Assembly (NCBI GenBank): GCA_003439945.1
Contig: QVRM01002061.1
Location: 220,001 to 284,000, forward strand
DNA: 64,000 bases
Direction: 5' to 3'
From: Dermanyssus gallinae
Taxonomy: Eukaryota; Arthropoda; Arachnida; Mesostigmata; Dermanyssidae
The position numbers were made by a program, and so were the translations under genes. Shown here piece after piece: positions 47,755 through 58,949 of this stretch; the stretch's first letter is position 1, and each line of letters opens with the position of its first letter. A model generated the notes under the pieces. The model was not told the DNA's origin. It did not search any database and saw only the letters and a list, made by a program, of their open reading frames with translations.

Positions 47755-48945
47755 CAATAGGGGTCTCAATAAAAAACAGTGACACCAACTGCCTCCCTGG
47801 AATCCGTATTAGTTATGAAATCTCTCTAAATGTGTTATCTTAATGTAATGTGGATATAACCCTTCCATTGGTAAATATGTTCCTAATCCGGAAGCCTATC
47901 TTTCAAGTATTTGGGTAAATATATTCGCTGTTTGAAAGAAGATTATTTATTTGCTTAGAGAAGACATCAATCTCAATCGATCTCAGTATATTCAGACACT
48001 ATACGACGTTAATGCTAGTAAAATATATTCCAACAAAATCTAAAGCCTCCGTGATTTTTACCATTAATGCTTAGAACGTAGCCAGTGAAGCCGAGGCACC
48101 GGTGCAGATCTATACCCGTACTTACCGGATGCGGTATTAGCTACAGCTAAGGTTCTCGTATGTTGGCTGGAAAATCGTATGCTCAATGTACCTATCCTGC
48201 TCCTATGTGCAGCGAGTGCTATTGTAAGATGCTCACGCACACATTTTCTATTACCAAGCTTCTTATCTGTACACGCGACTCTGATGCAACCGTGTGTAGG
48301 GTCTGTACCTGCGGCCATTAAGGATCCTCCTCCATTCCTCAATTAACACGGGATCCCATGGGAGTCCGGGGGGGGGTTATGGTAATTATATCATAAATCG
48401 AATCACTATTCAGAAGACACTAATGTGATTATTCTATGAAATTAAAGCGCAATAATAAATTGCAATTTATTGAACGTGGAAGTTCGAAAATTGGATATTC
48501 TAGATTTTTTTTCGCCCCCCGGTAGCCAACATAAGTATAATTCACACAAAGCCAACTTGTTTTCCGAACACGCAGGTGTGTTTACTTTCCGTCGCACAAG
48601 TTTTTTTTCTCGAAATGGCACATTTTGTGAACCGAAATTCCGGCCAGTCACATTGGTAGAAAAAAATTTATAACCTCACACACAAGAACAATAGCAGCCC
48701 AGTAGGTACAATACCCAGCACATGGCCTACACATTATAAAACCGTAACAAGTTTCACCAGCTACTAAAATATTAACAAATAGTTCTACAAGTTTTGTCCA
48801 TTTAGGAGCAAGCTCAACATTAGCACCGACAGATTAGCGTAGAATCTACAAACAACACCAGTAGTGTATTCAAGTCCCTTACCAGAGAATAATAACGTTT
48901 TATTGTTACTATACAATGTATCTATTGCATTTTGAGCACGTAGAT

Positions 48946-49011
<66 letters not shown>

Positions 49012-49424
49012 CGTTTCAGGTCCCGTATTTGAATAGAAGTTTAAAAGCCAACAGCGGCGATTCTCTTGCTGAGTTGGCTTACCACTCCCACGTCTCACAG
49101 CATTGTCTATCTTGATAGTATAATCCTTTCACGCAGACCGTCGTCATCGCCATCATCACCATGTTTTCTTCATGGAGACAAGTCCTGTAAGCGCTCGCCC
49201 GGCGTTGCGCTAACTCGATCGTGAATTTCGCAGACGCTAAGGCTTTGCCAATACGACAATGAAAAATCTACACCACATCGATAATTTGTTTGTAGTGCAA
49301 GTAGAAGAGAAAGTAAAATTGACACCTAGATTGCTGGTCACTACTGAGACGGATCCGCTGGCTCTCAGGGTATGGCTAACCGGCCATATGTTCTCGAAAG
49401 GCATGTCCATGTGGCGTCCATGGG
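45341..49424. other. Spacer and probable 3' UTR of ACADM
   Basis: No gene recognised; ORFs at 45844-46065 (-), 46036-46299 (+), 46461-46943 (-) and 47279-47527 (+) are unassigned. (TA)n at 47720-47749 and 48949-49008, and G-runs near 47488 and 48369. A TTTATT at 48898-48903 could be the ACADM polyadenylation signal on the minus strand. GAACCGAAATTCCGGCCAGTC near 48630 resembles GAACTAATGTCCGGTCAGTC near 59858, which suggests a shared dispersed repeat. Confidence 0.4.
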
Positions 49425-49496
49425 CTACGCTCCGCTATCCTTGAGCATCTCCCTAGCAATGATCATCCTTTGAATCTGCGAAGTTCCTTCGTAGAT
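49425..49496 (-). CDS. ACADM: ACADM terminal coding exon 9
   Basis: 72 bp including TAG at 49425-49427; acceptor TTTAG. It encodes [20 protein letters not shown] then SGA. The Glu of YEGTSQ is the catalytic base that removes the alpha proton (Glu376 in mature mammalian MCAD). Confidence 0.92.
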   Translation of the reverse strand: MYEGTSQIQRMIIAREMLKDSGA

Positions 49497-50650
49497 CTAA
49501 ATTTTCACACGCAAGGTCAGAGCAAACAACATAAATCACGTAATGAATGATCAAACGTAGGATAAACGTAACAACGAAAACAATTCTTCCACCTAGAAAT
49601 GGAAATAAAACTGGTGACAATAATATGGAGAATAATTATAAAATGTAAGGAACTTTGACAACCTCGTAACCACAAACTAGACCCGTTTGTGAATGATAAT
49701 ATTACACCCATATATTGATACATAAATTTATTTCACAAAAAGAGTAACCGAATATCGTAGTTGAATTTGCAACTATTACACACCAATGTATAAATCATAT
49801 AAAAAAGACAAATTTAAACGAAATATGTTCTATGGTTTTCCAACGATGCTTCTCAAACAACTCACACTAAGCGCTAGGACAAGACAAATGCTAGCTGTTT
49901 GGACCTGGATAAAGTTTTAGAAGAAAACAACCGCGCGCCTATTTCCAAAACTCGGTTCACGGAGTTCACTCTCCACTGCCCCGTCCTGTTGCACACATAT
50001 AATCATTTAGATTAAAATAATTGCATTGGTAGTTGAATTATAATTAACCGCACTTCTTCCTTTCTTCAAACGAAAAGCTCATGAGTAGTTGCTTATTGTA
50101 CCTTTAATCGCAAAAACTTGATGCGAAAGAGAGCCCACATATAGCTGCGCACAACATAAAACTACAAATTACTTCGTATGTAAATTCGTGAGCGACCTCT
50201 GTGCGTTATTACCACAAATCCAAAGCGTCCGAAAAGCACACATGGCTACGTATTTTAAACAACATACATGCAATATTATTACGTATAGTGGACAGACACG
50301 GTTCTTTTACCTGATAAATTTTCGCATCGCGCATGAGTTTTTCAACGGGATACTCGGTGTTGAAGCCGTTCCCCCCGAATATCTGGACGGCGTCGGTGGC
50401 GCACTTGTTGGCCACGTCGGACGCGTAGGCTTTTGCGATCGACGCATAGTAAGTGTTCCGCTGGCCTTGATCTATCATCCAGGCCGCTCGCTGCCACGCA
50501 AGACGGGCCGTTTCGACGCCAATGGCCATGTCCGCCAAAATAAACTGCACCGCTTGATGCTATACATCACCCGCCCATCAACCCACATCACAGACAACAA
50601 AAACATACCTTTAATGCCTATTGAGTCATATATATAAACGTACAAAATAC

Positions 50651-50712
<62 letters not shown>

Positions 50713-53700
50713 GAGTAAGCAAAATTGTTATATATAGTATAATAGTTAGCATATAAGCATACAATGTATAATATATATTATACATAAGATAAGCCAAGCT
50801 GCAGTGTACTACCGCGTAGAAGATGAGAAAAAAAAAACTTTTAAATAATTTACTGTACACATCAGCATGATGTAGCTAGAGACAGTATAAACAACAGCGT
50901 GTTGTTCGCACGAGGATCTTAAAGCGGGCACGTGAGAGTTTCCATGATCAATGCTACGCCTATTACTAGTGTAGTCGCCTCTTACCGTCGCAATTGGCCG
51001 GCCAAAGGTCTTCCTCTGCATGGCGTACTCTAGGGCTTCATCGAGGGCGCGCTGCGCGAGGCCCGTGGCGGCTGCGGCAACTGGCGTCCTTGTCTTGTCG
51101 AAGGTCATCATAGCCACCTTAAAGCCGTCGCCCTCTTTTAGTAGGACATTTTCTTCTGGCACCTCAACGTCTTCAAACGTGATGCCACGTGTGTCGGAAG
51201 CGCGCTGGCCCATATTTTGCTCCTTACGGCCCGGAGTTAAACCTTTTGATTCCCTGTGTGGGTTGGCCGCGTTTAATTTAACACAAGACCGAACAAACCG
51301 GTCAGATTAGACACCACGCACATTTCATCGCCATACTACTCGGAATAATCTTTACCAGTATGCTGAAACATTTGCTTCTCGTCCGATAATAAAGTAGACA
51401 ACTAGTAAATAGAGCATGTGGAACAACAATCGAAAATATAATGTTTTTATTTTAGAGGACAAATCAAGCAAAAGGCACTTCCTTCAACTGTGTGAGTGTT
51501 GCTATGCTACGGGTGTAAACTCATTACTAGAGAAATGGAGTCCCCTAACGAGGCACAAAATATGCATGCATAGACAGAAATATAATTGACAAAAAAGTGG
51601 AGCACCTTTGCACTTATCAATTGTGATTCCAATAGAAAAACATGTTACGCCAGCATTAACCCAGTACGACAAATATCACATGTCGTCTATAATCAGCAAG
51701 TATCGGTAAAAACCATGGTGAGACTCATATGATATAAAACACGCCCTCAATATATATCAACACACGGTGAGAATTGGCGCACAAAATTAGGTATTTGCAA
51801 ATATATAAATTATACACGGGTATATTTTCGATTATTTTTTGCCCAAGGAACGGCCCGTAAAAAGTCTTTAAGTTGACGCACCTATCCACGATGAACGCTG
51901 TGAATGCCTTTGAGGCGGGACATTTGGGGTCGGGATTGGTGCGCGCCAGAACGAAATACCAGCTCGCCACGCCTCCATTTGTAATCCACATCTTTTGTCC
52001 GTTGAGGATCCATTTATCGCCCTTCTTTTCGGCCCGCGTCTTGATTCCGGCTACATCCGAACCCGCGATCGGCTCAGTCACACAGTACGCCACCAGAATC
52101 GGCTCTTCAATGCATCGACCGAGGTACTTCTTCTGCTGTTCAGGGTTGCCGGCCAAAATTACTGGCGTTTGCTGAACGGCGCCACCGACACAGATTATCA
52201 CAACAACACTACCAGTAAGTAGTTGAAAGCAAATTAATTAGCACCAGCAACAACAACAACAACAAGCGACAGACTGTCAAATCTCATTAAAAGCGGCGTA
52301 TGAATGCATAAGACCTAGGTAGATAGACTCTCAAATGCGTGTACAAAGATTACAGCAAGTGAACACGAAAGATAAAGGAATCAAGCAGACATTAAGTGTA
52401 GTAGTAACCGGTAGGAGCAGTAATCCAGTGCAACGGACGTGAACCACGTCATGCCACTTCCTATAGCGACAGATTCACTAGGTAAGTGCTTAGACTAGGC
52501 GCATGCGGAAAATAGGAAATAAGAATATTTCATTAACACGAAGTGACTCGGCCGAGTCCAGTTACTCGCTTCATTGTCATCTTAATCTCAATCTTCACTA
52601 ACATAGCGTTTCCACTAGACGGCTGCCAAGACGATGTTACTAGCGGGCACCAGACGCCCACGTGTTATAGCTGTATGTATGGCGTAGCCGAGGGATCTGA
52701 AAATATATGCTGTTTTGTTCATAGAAGACCGTTTGATTCTTCTCTCCCACAACAAATCCACAGATCCTATACTCTAAAGGTCGTCCTCGGATGTAGACTC
52801 ATTTTCCAATTTTTTAATTGTTTAATTATGTTCGGACATGTAAACGCTTCTGCGCTGCTGCGCTGATCCCGCGCAACTAGATACGGTACGAAGGCCCAGA
52901 TAATTAAAAGACATACAGGCCAAAGTTGCGATTCGATATCTAGTTGTGTATTGTGAAGAGCCCAATTAGTCCTACTGTTACAACTAGTGGAGCCAAAGAG
53001 GCAAGACTCATAAAATATGCTGGTACACAAGGGTTTATCCTCTTTTCTCCACGTGTCACCGCTTGAGGGCCGACGAGCTTCATATTGCGATTCTCACCGT
53101 ATATAGAGAGAAGGAGAGATTTTGAGCACATAGAGACTCGTAACGAAACGCCGCCAAGAAGAAGCAACTAACAAAGGGAACGTGAATTAACACGCATGTA
53201 CAGGTAGTTCAACAAGTTCTTAAAATGAAAACCAAGAATTTTCCAAATCTTGTTTTTAATTTTTTCTTATTTGATATACTCCCCGAAAAGCTCAATACAC
53301 TTTTCCCACCAAGATTTCAGAGCATTTATACCTCTTGAGTGAAATTTCGCGTCTTTAGACTGAAAAGGGCATTGACAGCAGCCTTAACCTTTTCATTGCT
53401 GGAAAAACGCTTTCCACCGAGACTATTCTTCAAATGTCCAAAGAGGAAATAATCAGAGGGGGCCAGGTCTGGAAAATAGGAAGGTTGTTCAATAAGTTCG
53501 AACCTCAGTTGGGCCAGTTTTGCCGATGCTTGCCGCGACTTTTGTTCAGAAGCATTGTTCTGGTGAAACAGGACAACCTTCTTCTGCAAAGCGGGCCGTT
53601 TCACGATGAGTTCTTGCTTCAGGCAGTCCAACAGTCTTGCATAATATTCTCCCGTGATCGTTTTACCGCTCTCAAGGTAGTCGACCAGAATTATTCCACG

Positions 53701-55807
53701 TTGGTCCCAAAAAACCGTAGCCATCATCTTTCCGGCCGATGCCGTTGTCCGCACCCTCTTCGGAGGTTCTTCACCAGGTGCACACCATTGGCGAGATGCT
53801 TCTTGGGTCTCGGGCGTGTAGTGATGGACCCAGCTTTCATCGACGGTCACGAATCTGCGCCCAAAATCCGACGGATTTTTCGACATCTTGGCCAAATTTC
53901 GCTGTGAAGCGGAAACACGCGCGTCTTTTTGGCCTTGGTTGAGCAAATGCGGCACCCATTTTGCTCTGAGCTTTTTATTCTCAAGTTCTCGTTCAGGATG
54001 AAATGCACACTACCCAAACTGTTCCCCAAGGCCTCCGCTATCTCCTTAATGTTCACTCGCTTATCTGCGGCAAAGATTTTCCGCACTTTTTCCACGATTT
54101 ACCCATCAGTTACCGTTTTTGGGCGTCCTGAATGTAGTTCATCCTCGGTGCTCCTGCGACCTCTTTTTAACTCATTAATCCAGTTGGAAACAGTGGCAAA
54201 ACATGGCGCAGAGTCACCGTACACCTCGTCTAACTCAGTTTTCACTTGGGTCGCATTCCAACCTTTGAAATAAAAAAGCTTGATAACGACTCGGAACTCT
54301 TTTTTCTCCATTTTTTAAAATCACGCCGATACGTTGCACGGGAAAAGCGATTAAACGAAATCGCAACGGCCAATCACCATAATATTTTGACTGCTAGCAG
54401 TCGAAAAGTTGCCGTTTCCAATAGCAGTGAAAGCGCGCCAAAATTCGAATTCTGAAAAGCTCATTTTAAGAACTTGTTGAACTACCTGTATATGTAAGTA
54501 CGCTTGTAAAAAAACTGCTGATTATTACTTAAGGAAATATTTGAATACTTTAGTAGTGAATGCATCCGTCGCCCAAATAATGGAGTACCTACCCCGAGCT
54601 CACTGGAGGTGATAGCCAGTGCAATGCCCGAGCATCCATAAGAGAGCTCTTCAACTACGAGGCAGTTCTCCAGCCCGCTCAGAGCCATACCGCCTGTAAG
54701 AGCCGAAAGCAGCAACCAGCAAGGAATCAAAAAACATTCAGACTAATCAGCAACAGTATCTCGTCCTAGAACGCCTCATAACACTCACGCAAACTAAAGC
54801 GGAGTCTTATTCAAATTTAGTTTCTTTCTACGGGGCAACGACAAACGAATATAACTACTACTATTACCACTACTGCCAAATCTCATCGGAACGCGCACTG
54901 CTTAAACAATGAAAATATGCTTAAAGTCCCCACTGACTAACTGGAAGGTTTTCTAGAATGACCGCCGGAGTAGTATTCTGCGAGTAGAACATATATGGTG
55001 AACACCCATAACGGCTTGACACAGTATTTGATAATCCCCAAGCAAACTCATATTTGGATCACAAACATGCGAATACATATAACCGTATACACATGCATAC
55101 AAACACATAATACATACAGCAGCAGCTACTGCTACCTAGAAAGGAACAATTATAAAGTTGTGTGTGAAAATTCACATGCATCATTTAGGGACATGTTCAG
55201 GCAACAGGTATGACCACTGGATTTTTTTAAACACGCTTGAAACATTCTATATGATTGTAGGCATGTATATATATATATTTATTGCGTTCAGGAATATATG
55301 TATACATGCACTGCAAATGGCATGTGCCCGAAAACTGGCACTGATAATGCATATGGGCTCATTCTGCTTGTTATATTGTTGTCACCGCGATTGTTATTGT
55401 TACGAGCGCATGATTGTGTCTACAAATATTATCTGTCGTTATGCTATTTTCTCTCGCATTTTTTTGCAAGTTTCTACTCATTACGCCCTTTCAGTTGATA
55501 CTGCCCAATAAAACAGACTAGTCGCAGACTAGGGAAGCTAGTTGTCGTGAGTCAGAGAGTGATAAATAAGTCAGGCGGCTCCTACCCCCAGTCCGGTGGC
55601 CTCGATCACAGTGCAGACGCCCGTACAGGCCCACGCAACTTCTTCGGTAACGATACACGCCGACATCACATTCATACCTAAACCGCCTACGATAGGAAAC
55701 AACGCAACGAGAACAAACACGCAATACAGAGGAAGGCGAAACGTATATCTAGTCAGCATAAGCCTAAATGGCATCAATCCCCAGTGCAGTCGTTCTCCTA
55801 ACCCCGC

Positions 55808-55860
<53 letters not shown>

Positions 55861-56390
55861 ATTCTATTCCTATACAGTTTCATAAGATGTAAAGGGATTT
55901 CATTAAAGCAATTGCTTAATGGACCGCTTCTGCTGCTCTAGTGTAGACTCGTTGATAGAACTACTAAAGCAAATGCACATTATGCTTGCATCTGTAGTGC
56001 TGTATTTGATTTCTCAGAGAATTAGCAAAATATGGTATTATATGACTAGCGATCAGTGAGTGACCACTGATGCGTGCCGCGATTTAATCAAAGCATTTTT
56101 TCAATATATACAATCTTGCCATATGACTTGAACTAATCTTGACAAGTATGTATTATCGTGAGACAACAAAAAAAAAATAGCAGTAACCAAATTTATAAAA
56201 TATTTGTTAATACTTTGTATAAAACGGATTTAATGCCGTTAAATTGCTAGTATGATTGAAAATGCTAAGTACTATAATTGTACTCGTCATTGTGCATGAT
56301 AACCGTATCAGATTTAATAAAAATGCGGTTTAACAAAATGTGACAGAGATATTTAAAATAAATAATGTCAAAAATAATCTACGAGACTGT

Positions 56391-56428
<38 letters not shown>

Positions 56429-57780
56429 GGACTTACCTATGCTCTGAGGAATTCCAAGATTCATTAGGCCAACCTCATGTGCCTTTTTGACAATATCCCA
56501 AGGAAACTGAAAATCGGTTAATTTCGCAATTAGCTCGTCGGTCGATAAATTAATACATATATAAATAAATGTATATGTTAGATGGATCAAAACGTTCGTG
56601 GCATCGCCCATCTACAATTTTAAAAAGCTCATCCAGCGGCGGAGATGGACGTTCTTCGAAAGAGCAAAAATAAGTTTAATTTGGATTGGTTTTTAATTGT
56701 GCTTCAAAGCAGGTCGCTTAACTGTAACATGTCAAACCATCCAGTATCAATGGAGCAGAAGGAGTACAATGCGGTGACTAAATTTGTTAAGGCTTAAAGG
56801 AAATTAGAAGCACATTACATGCAGTTTAAGGAAATCATCCGCCGGCGTACACTACCATTACCAAATGGATTGCCTCATTTAAAATTTTCTTCACTGAGAT
56901 TGAACCACGTTCAGGAAGGCCAAAAACAGCTTCGAAAAATAAAATTGTGCGAGAAGTGTACACACTCGTAATGATTGACCGCCGATTAAAGCTGCGCGAA
57001 AAAGCGGAGCAGGTGGGCATTAGCTATGATGCAGTACATCAAATGTTTTATCCGGGTTTATATATTTTAAGCAAGGTGTCTACCACACAAGCTAACAATT
57101 GAGCAAAAACCTATATGTGTATCAATTTCAAAAAGCAATTTGTAACTTTCGAGACAAAATCCGCAGGATTTTTGGGCCCGTTCGTACCCGCAGAAAAAAA
57201 CATGGATCCAGCAGTTTACTTCAGAACGGAAAGATGACATCAGGGAGTAAACCGCACGCGGCGTAAGGCCTTCCACCAAAGTAAAAAGGCTCGTCTAGAG
57301 CAGAAAGGTTTTGTCGACCGTTTTTTAGAATGCAAATGGTATTCTGCTAATTGACTATCTTTCTACAGGAAAAAAAACGATAATTGGGGAGTACTACGCA
57401 ACCCTCTTAGGCTAGCTAAAGGAATGCCTCATAGCACAACGACCCGCGATGTAGAAGAGGTTTGCGCTGTGTCACTACGAATGCGCCCACAAGTATCTCT
57501 TTACCATGGTCCCATTTTGCGAACTATTTTTCCAAATTATCGTATTCTGAATATTTTGCTCGTGGAAAAGGGCTACTGAGGATCGTTGGACCAGGTGTTT
57601 TTAAAGTGCATTTTATTGTGTGTATGTACGACAACCATGGCCTCATTATTCCGTAAGGCCCGTAGACAGTGTTGTGTTAAGATGCGTTAGGCTTCAGGAG
57701 ACTATACTGAACAATAAAAGGTACGTAATCTTTATCCATCTATTGCTTGTATTCCATGTTACGAACTTTTTTATCCACCG

Positions 57781-57814
<34 letters not shown>

Positions 57815-58090
57815 CAAACAGAACGAGTTGCATACCTCTCCAGTCCTGTCGTAATGTGCGGCCTTAGGAAGAATTTCTTCACGGGCAAATTTTCGAGCGA
57901 GCGTTTGCATCTCTGTCTGGTCTTCTGACAGAGCTGTACAGGGCCACGGTCACACCAGCCACCACCATCACAAACAACAAACACAGAACTTCAGGGATCA
58001 GAAAGCTATCTGTCTTGCATTCCGGCTGCCTTTACGATACAATAGAGCTAAGTTGTATTCGCATGTAAAGAGATATATATGCATATCTCC

Positions 58091-58153
<63 letters not shown>

Positions 58154-58803
58154 TATATACAGAATCATTCGTATTAAAATGTACTTCTTTCGAGGTTTGA
58201 TAGAACTCCGCAAGCAAATATTTTTTCCCTATGGAGGGAGGACGCGGAAACGTTTTGTTTAGAAGTTAGGATGAAATTTAAAAAAGTCGTTATTCTGTCT
58301 TATTTTCTTCTACATAGTTGTACAAAATCCACGTTTGCGCGAGAACCAGTCAACGCATGAAGAAACCAATCAAATCGGCGTGTTCGGAGAAAAATTTTGC
58401 GCAGCGGGTGACACTTCACTAGCTTGCGTAGCGAAAAGCGAATAGCCAGGTTGAGGAAAGTCATAAAAAGTCGATATGTTGTTATGTCTTAGGATAACGT
58501 TTTTTTGTGAAAAATCGTAACATTTTTCCATTACGACCAATGGAATTGGAAAATTCACAATTATACAGAATTTTCCTCCGAACACGCCGGTATAATGGGT
58601 TGCTTTATGCGTTAACTGGTTCTCCCGCAAACGTATATTTCGCACAACTATGTAAAAGAAAAGAGCAGAAAAACTACTTTTATAAATTTCATCCTCACTC
58701 CTAAACAAAACGTTTCCGCGTCCTCCCTCCTTAGGGAAAAACTATTTTCTTGCCGAGTTCTATCAAACCTCGAAAGAAGTTCATTTTGATACGAATGACC
58801 CTG

Positions 58804-58863
<60 letters not shown>

Positions 58864-58949
58864 AAAGACACGAACATACCAAAATTTATTCCGAGTGACA
58901 TTGAGCGTACGCATGATACTCTCAGCTGGGCAGGTACGGCCCGGAGTAT
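49425..58949 (-). CDS. ACADM: Medium-chain acyl-CoA dehydrogenase, mitochondrial (spliced gene, exon 1 not found)
   Basis: Flavoenzyme of mitochondrial fatty-acid beta-oxidation that makes trans-2-enoyl-CoA and passes electrons to ETF. Exons in transcript order: 58880-58949, 57836-57933, 56437-56506, then either 55586-55686 or 54593-54693, 51882-52171, 50986-51253, 50311-50559 and 49425-49496. All have AG/GT boundaries and consistent phases. With one alternative exon they give 405 residues, plus a missing first exon of perhaps ten codons (human protein: 421). Recognised blocks are [88 protein letters not shown] and [30 protein letters not shown] contains the catalytic Glu. Exon sizes 98, 70, 101, 249 and 72 match what I recall of human ACADM exons 3, 4, 5, 11 and 12. 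Confidence 0.93.
50311..50559 (-). CDS. ACADM: ACADM exon 8
   Basis: 249 bp, phase 0 at both ends, acceptor GTATAG, donor CAG|GTAAAA. It begins [20 protein letters not shown] and ends [18 protein letters not shown]. It forms the C-terminal alpha domain and FAD/tetramer contacts (GGNGF motif). Confidence 0.95.
50656..50708. repeat. (TA)n microsatellite in ACADM intron 7
   Basis: About 26 TA units between exons 7 and 8. Similar TA runs occur in other ACADM introns at 55810-55838, 56395-56424, 57781-57810, 58120-58146 and 58807-58860. Confidence 0.95.
50986..51253 (-). CDS. ACADM: ACADM exon 7
   Basis: 268 bp, acceptor CACACAG, donor ACG|GTAAGA. It encodes [20 protein letters not shown], then [32 protein letters not shown] and [10 protein letters not shown]. 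Confidence 0.95.
51882..52171 (-). CDS. ACADM: ACADM exon 6
   Basis: 290 bp, acceptor CCGTTCAG, donor GATAG|GTGCGT. It starts [18 protein letters not shown] and carries [20 protein letters not shown] (flavin-binding VTE motif) and KMWITNGG, ending FTAFIVD plus two bases of an Arg codon. Confidence 0.95.
53201..53228 (+). repeat. Mariner terminal inverted repeat, left
   Basis: 28 bp, exact reverse complement of 54461-54488; preceded by the TA target duplication. Confidence 0.95.
54461..54488 (-). repeat. Mariner terminal inverted repeat, right
   Basis: 28 bp, exact reverse complement of 53201-53228; followed by TA. It lies 104 bp from the donor of ACADM exon 5B. Confidence 0.95.
54593..54693 (-). 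CDS. ACADM: ACADM alternative exon 5B
   Basis: 101 bp, acceptor CTCTTACAG, donor GGG|GTAGGT; same length and phases as 5A. It encodes [20 protein letters not shown] then [14 protein letters not shown]. About 11 of 34 residues equal those of 5A. At the positions of mammalian Gln95, Thr96 and Glu99 it has Ala, Leu and Thr. The open frame, good splice sites and conserved EEL-YGC core argue against a decayed exon. A mariner lies 104 bp downstream. Confidence 0.8.
55586..55686 (-). CDS. ACADM: ACADM alternative exon 5A
   Basis: 101 bp, acceptor TATCGTAG, donor GGG|GTAGGA; enters phase 1 and leaves phase 0. It encodes [20 protein letters not shown] then [14 protein letters not shown]. It matches the segment [20 protein letters not shown] of human MCAD and keeps Thr and Glu at the positions equivalent to Thr96 and Glu99 of the mature mammalian enzyme. 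It looks like the more conventional version. Confidence 0.85.
56437..56506 (-). CDS. ACADM: ACADM exon 4
   Basis: 70 bp, acceptor TTTCAG, donor ATAG|GTAAGT. It encodes [20 protein letters not shown] followed by QSI and the first base of a Gly codon (phase 1). Confidence 0.9.
56729..57560 (+). mobile_element. Degenerate mariner relic, antisense in ACADM intron 3
   Basis: ATG at 56729 begins [20 protein letters not shown], a mariner N-terminus. [20 protein letters not shown] (from about 56888) follows, then [20 protein letters not shown] and [14 protein letters not shown] to about 57050. Blocks for IDYLSTG and EYYATLLG are near 57350-57410. Stops and frameshifts are frequent and terminal repeats were not found. 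It belongs to a different mariner lineage from the 53201 element and is closer to the relic at 20010. Confidence 0.75.
57836..57933 (-). CDS. ACADM: ACADM exon 3
   Basis: 98 bp, acceptor GTACAG, donor GAG|GTATGC. It encodes [20 protein letters not shown] and then [12 protein letters not shown], the N-terminal helices of the alpha domain. Confidence 0.9.
58163..58804. mobile_element. Foldback element in ACADM intron 2
   Basis: Arm about 58163-58410 is the near-complement of arm about 58545-58803, with a loop of about 135 bp. Blocks such as CTTTCGAGGTTTGATAGAAC, GGAGGGAGGACGCGGAAACG, CGTGTTCGGAG and GAGAACCAGT appear in both arms, one direct and one complemented. Identity is about 90% in the outer 120 bp and lower inside. 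The right end reads GACCCTGTA and runs into (TA)n, like the element at 33478-34488. It carries no coding capacity. Confidence 0.85.
58880..58949 (-). CDS. ACADM: ACADM exon 2 (presequence and start of mature protein)
   Basis: 70 bp, starting phase 0 after TTTTAG and ending TTTTG|GTATGT in phase 1. It encodes [11 protein letters not shown], then [12 protein letters not shown]: basic and without acidic residues, as expected of a mitochondrial presequence. The phase joins exon 3 exactly through an Ala codon. A (TA)n run begins 20 bp into the following intron. Confidence 0.75.

Larger units (their letters stand above)
53201..54488 (-). mobile_element. Full-length mariner with inactivated transposase, in ACADM intron
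   Basis: 1288 bp bounded by TA dinucleotides (53199-53200 and 54489-54490). The terminal inverted repeats, 53201-53228 and 54461-54488, are perfect over 28 bp and begin CAGGTAGTTCAACAAGTTCT. The minus-strand transposase starts at the ATG at 54309-54311 ([14 protein letters not shown]). It has the helix-turn-helix region, the RGRRST...SGRPKTVTD linker, [12 protein letters not shown] (first catalytic Asp) and [14 protein letters not shown] (third Asp). It is dead for three reasons: an in-frame TAA at 54099-54101, a frame change near 53900-53955, and HQNNA in place of HQDNA (codon 53557-53559), which loses the second Asp. The spacing to the third Asp is 34, which confirms the mariner DD34D type. 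Confidence 0.95.
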
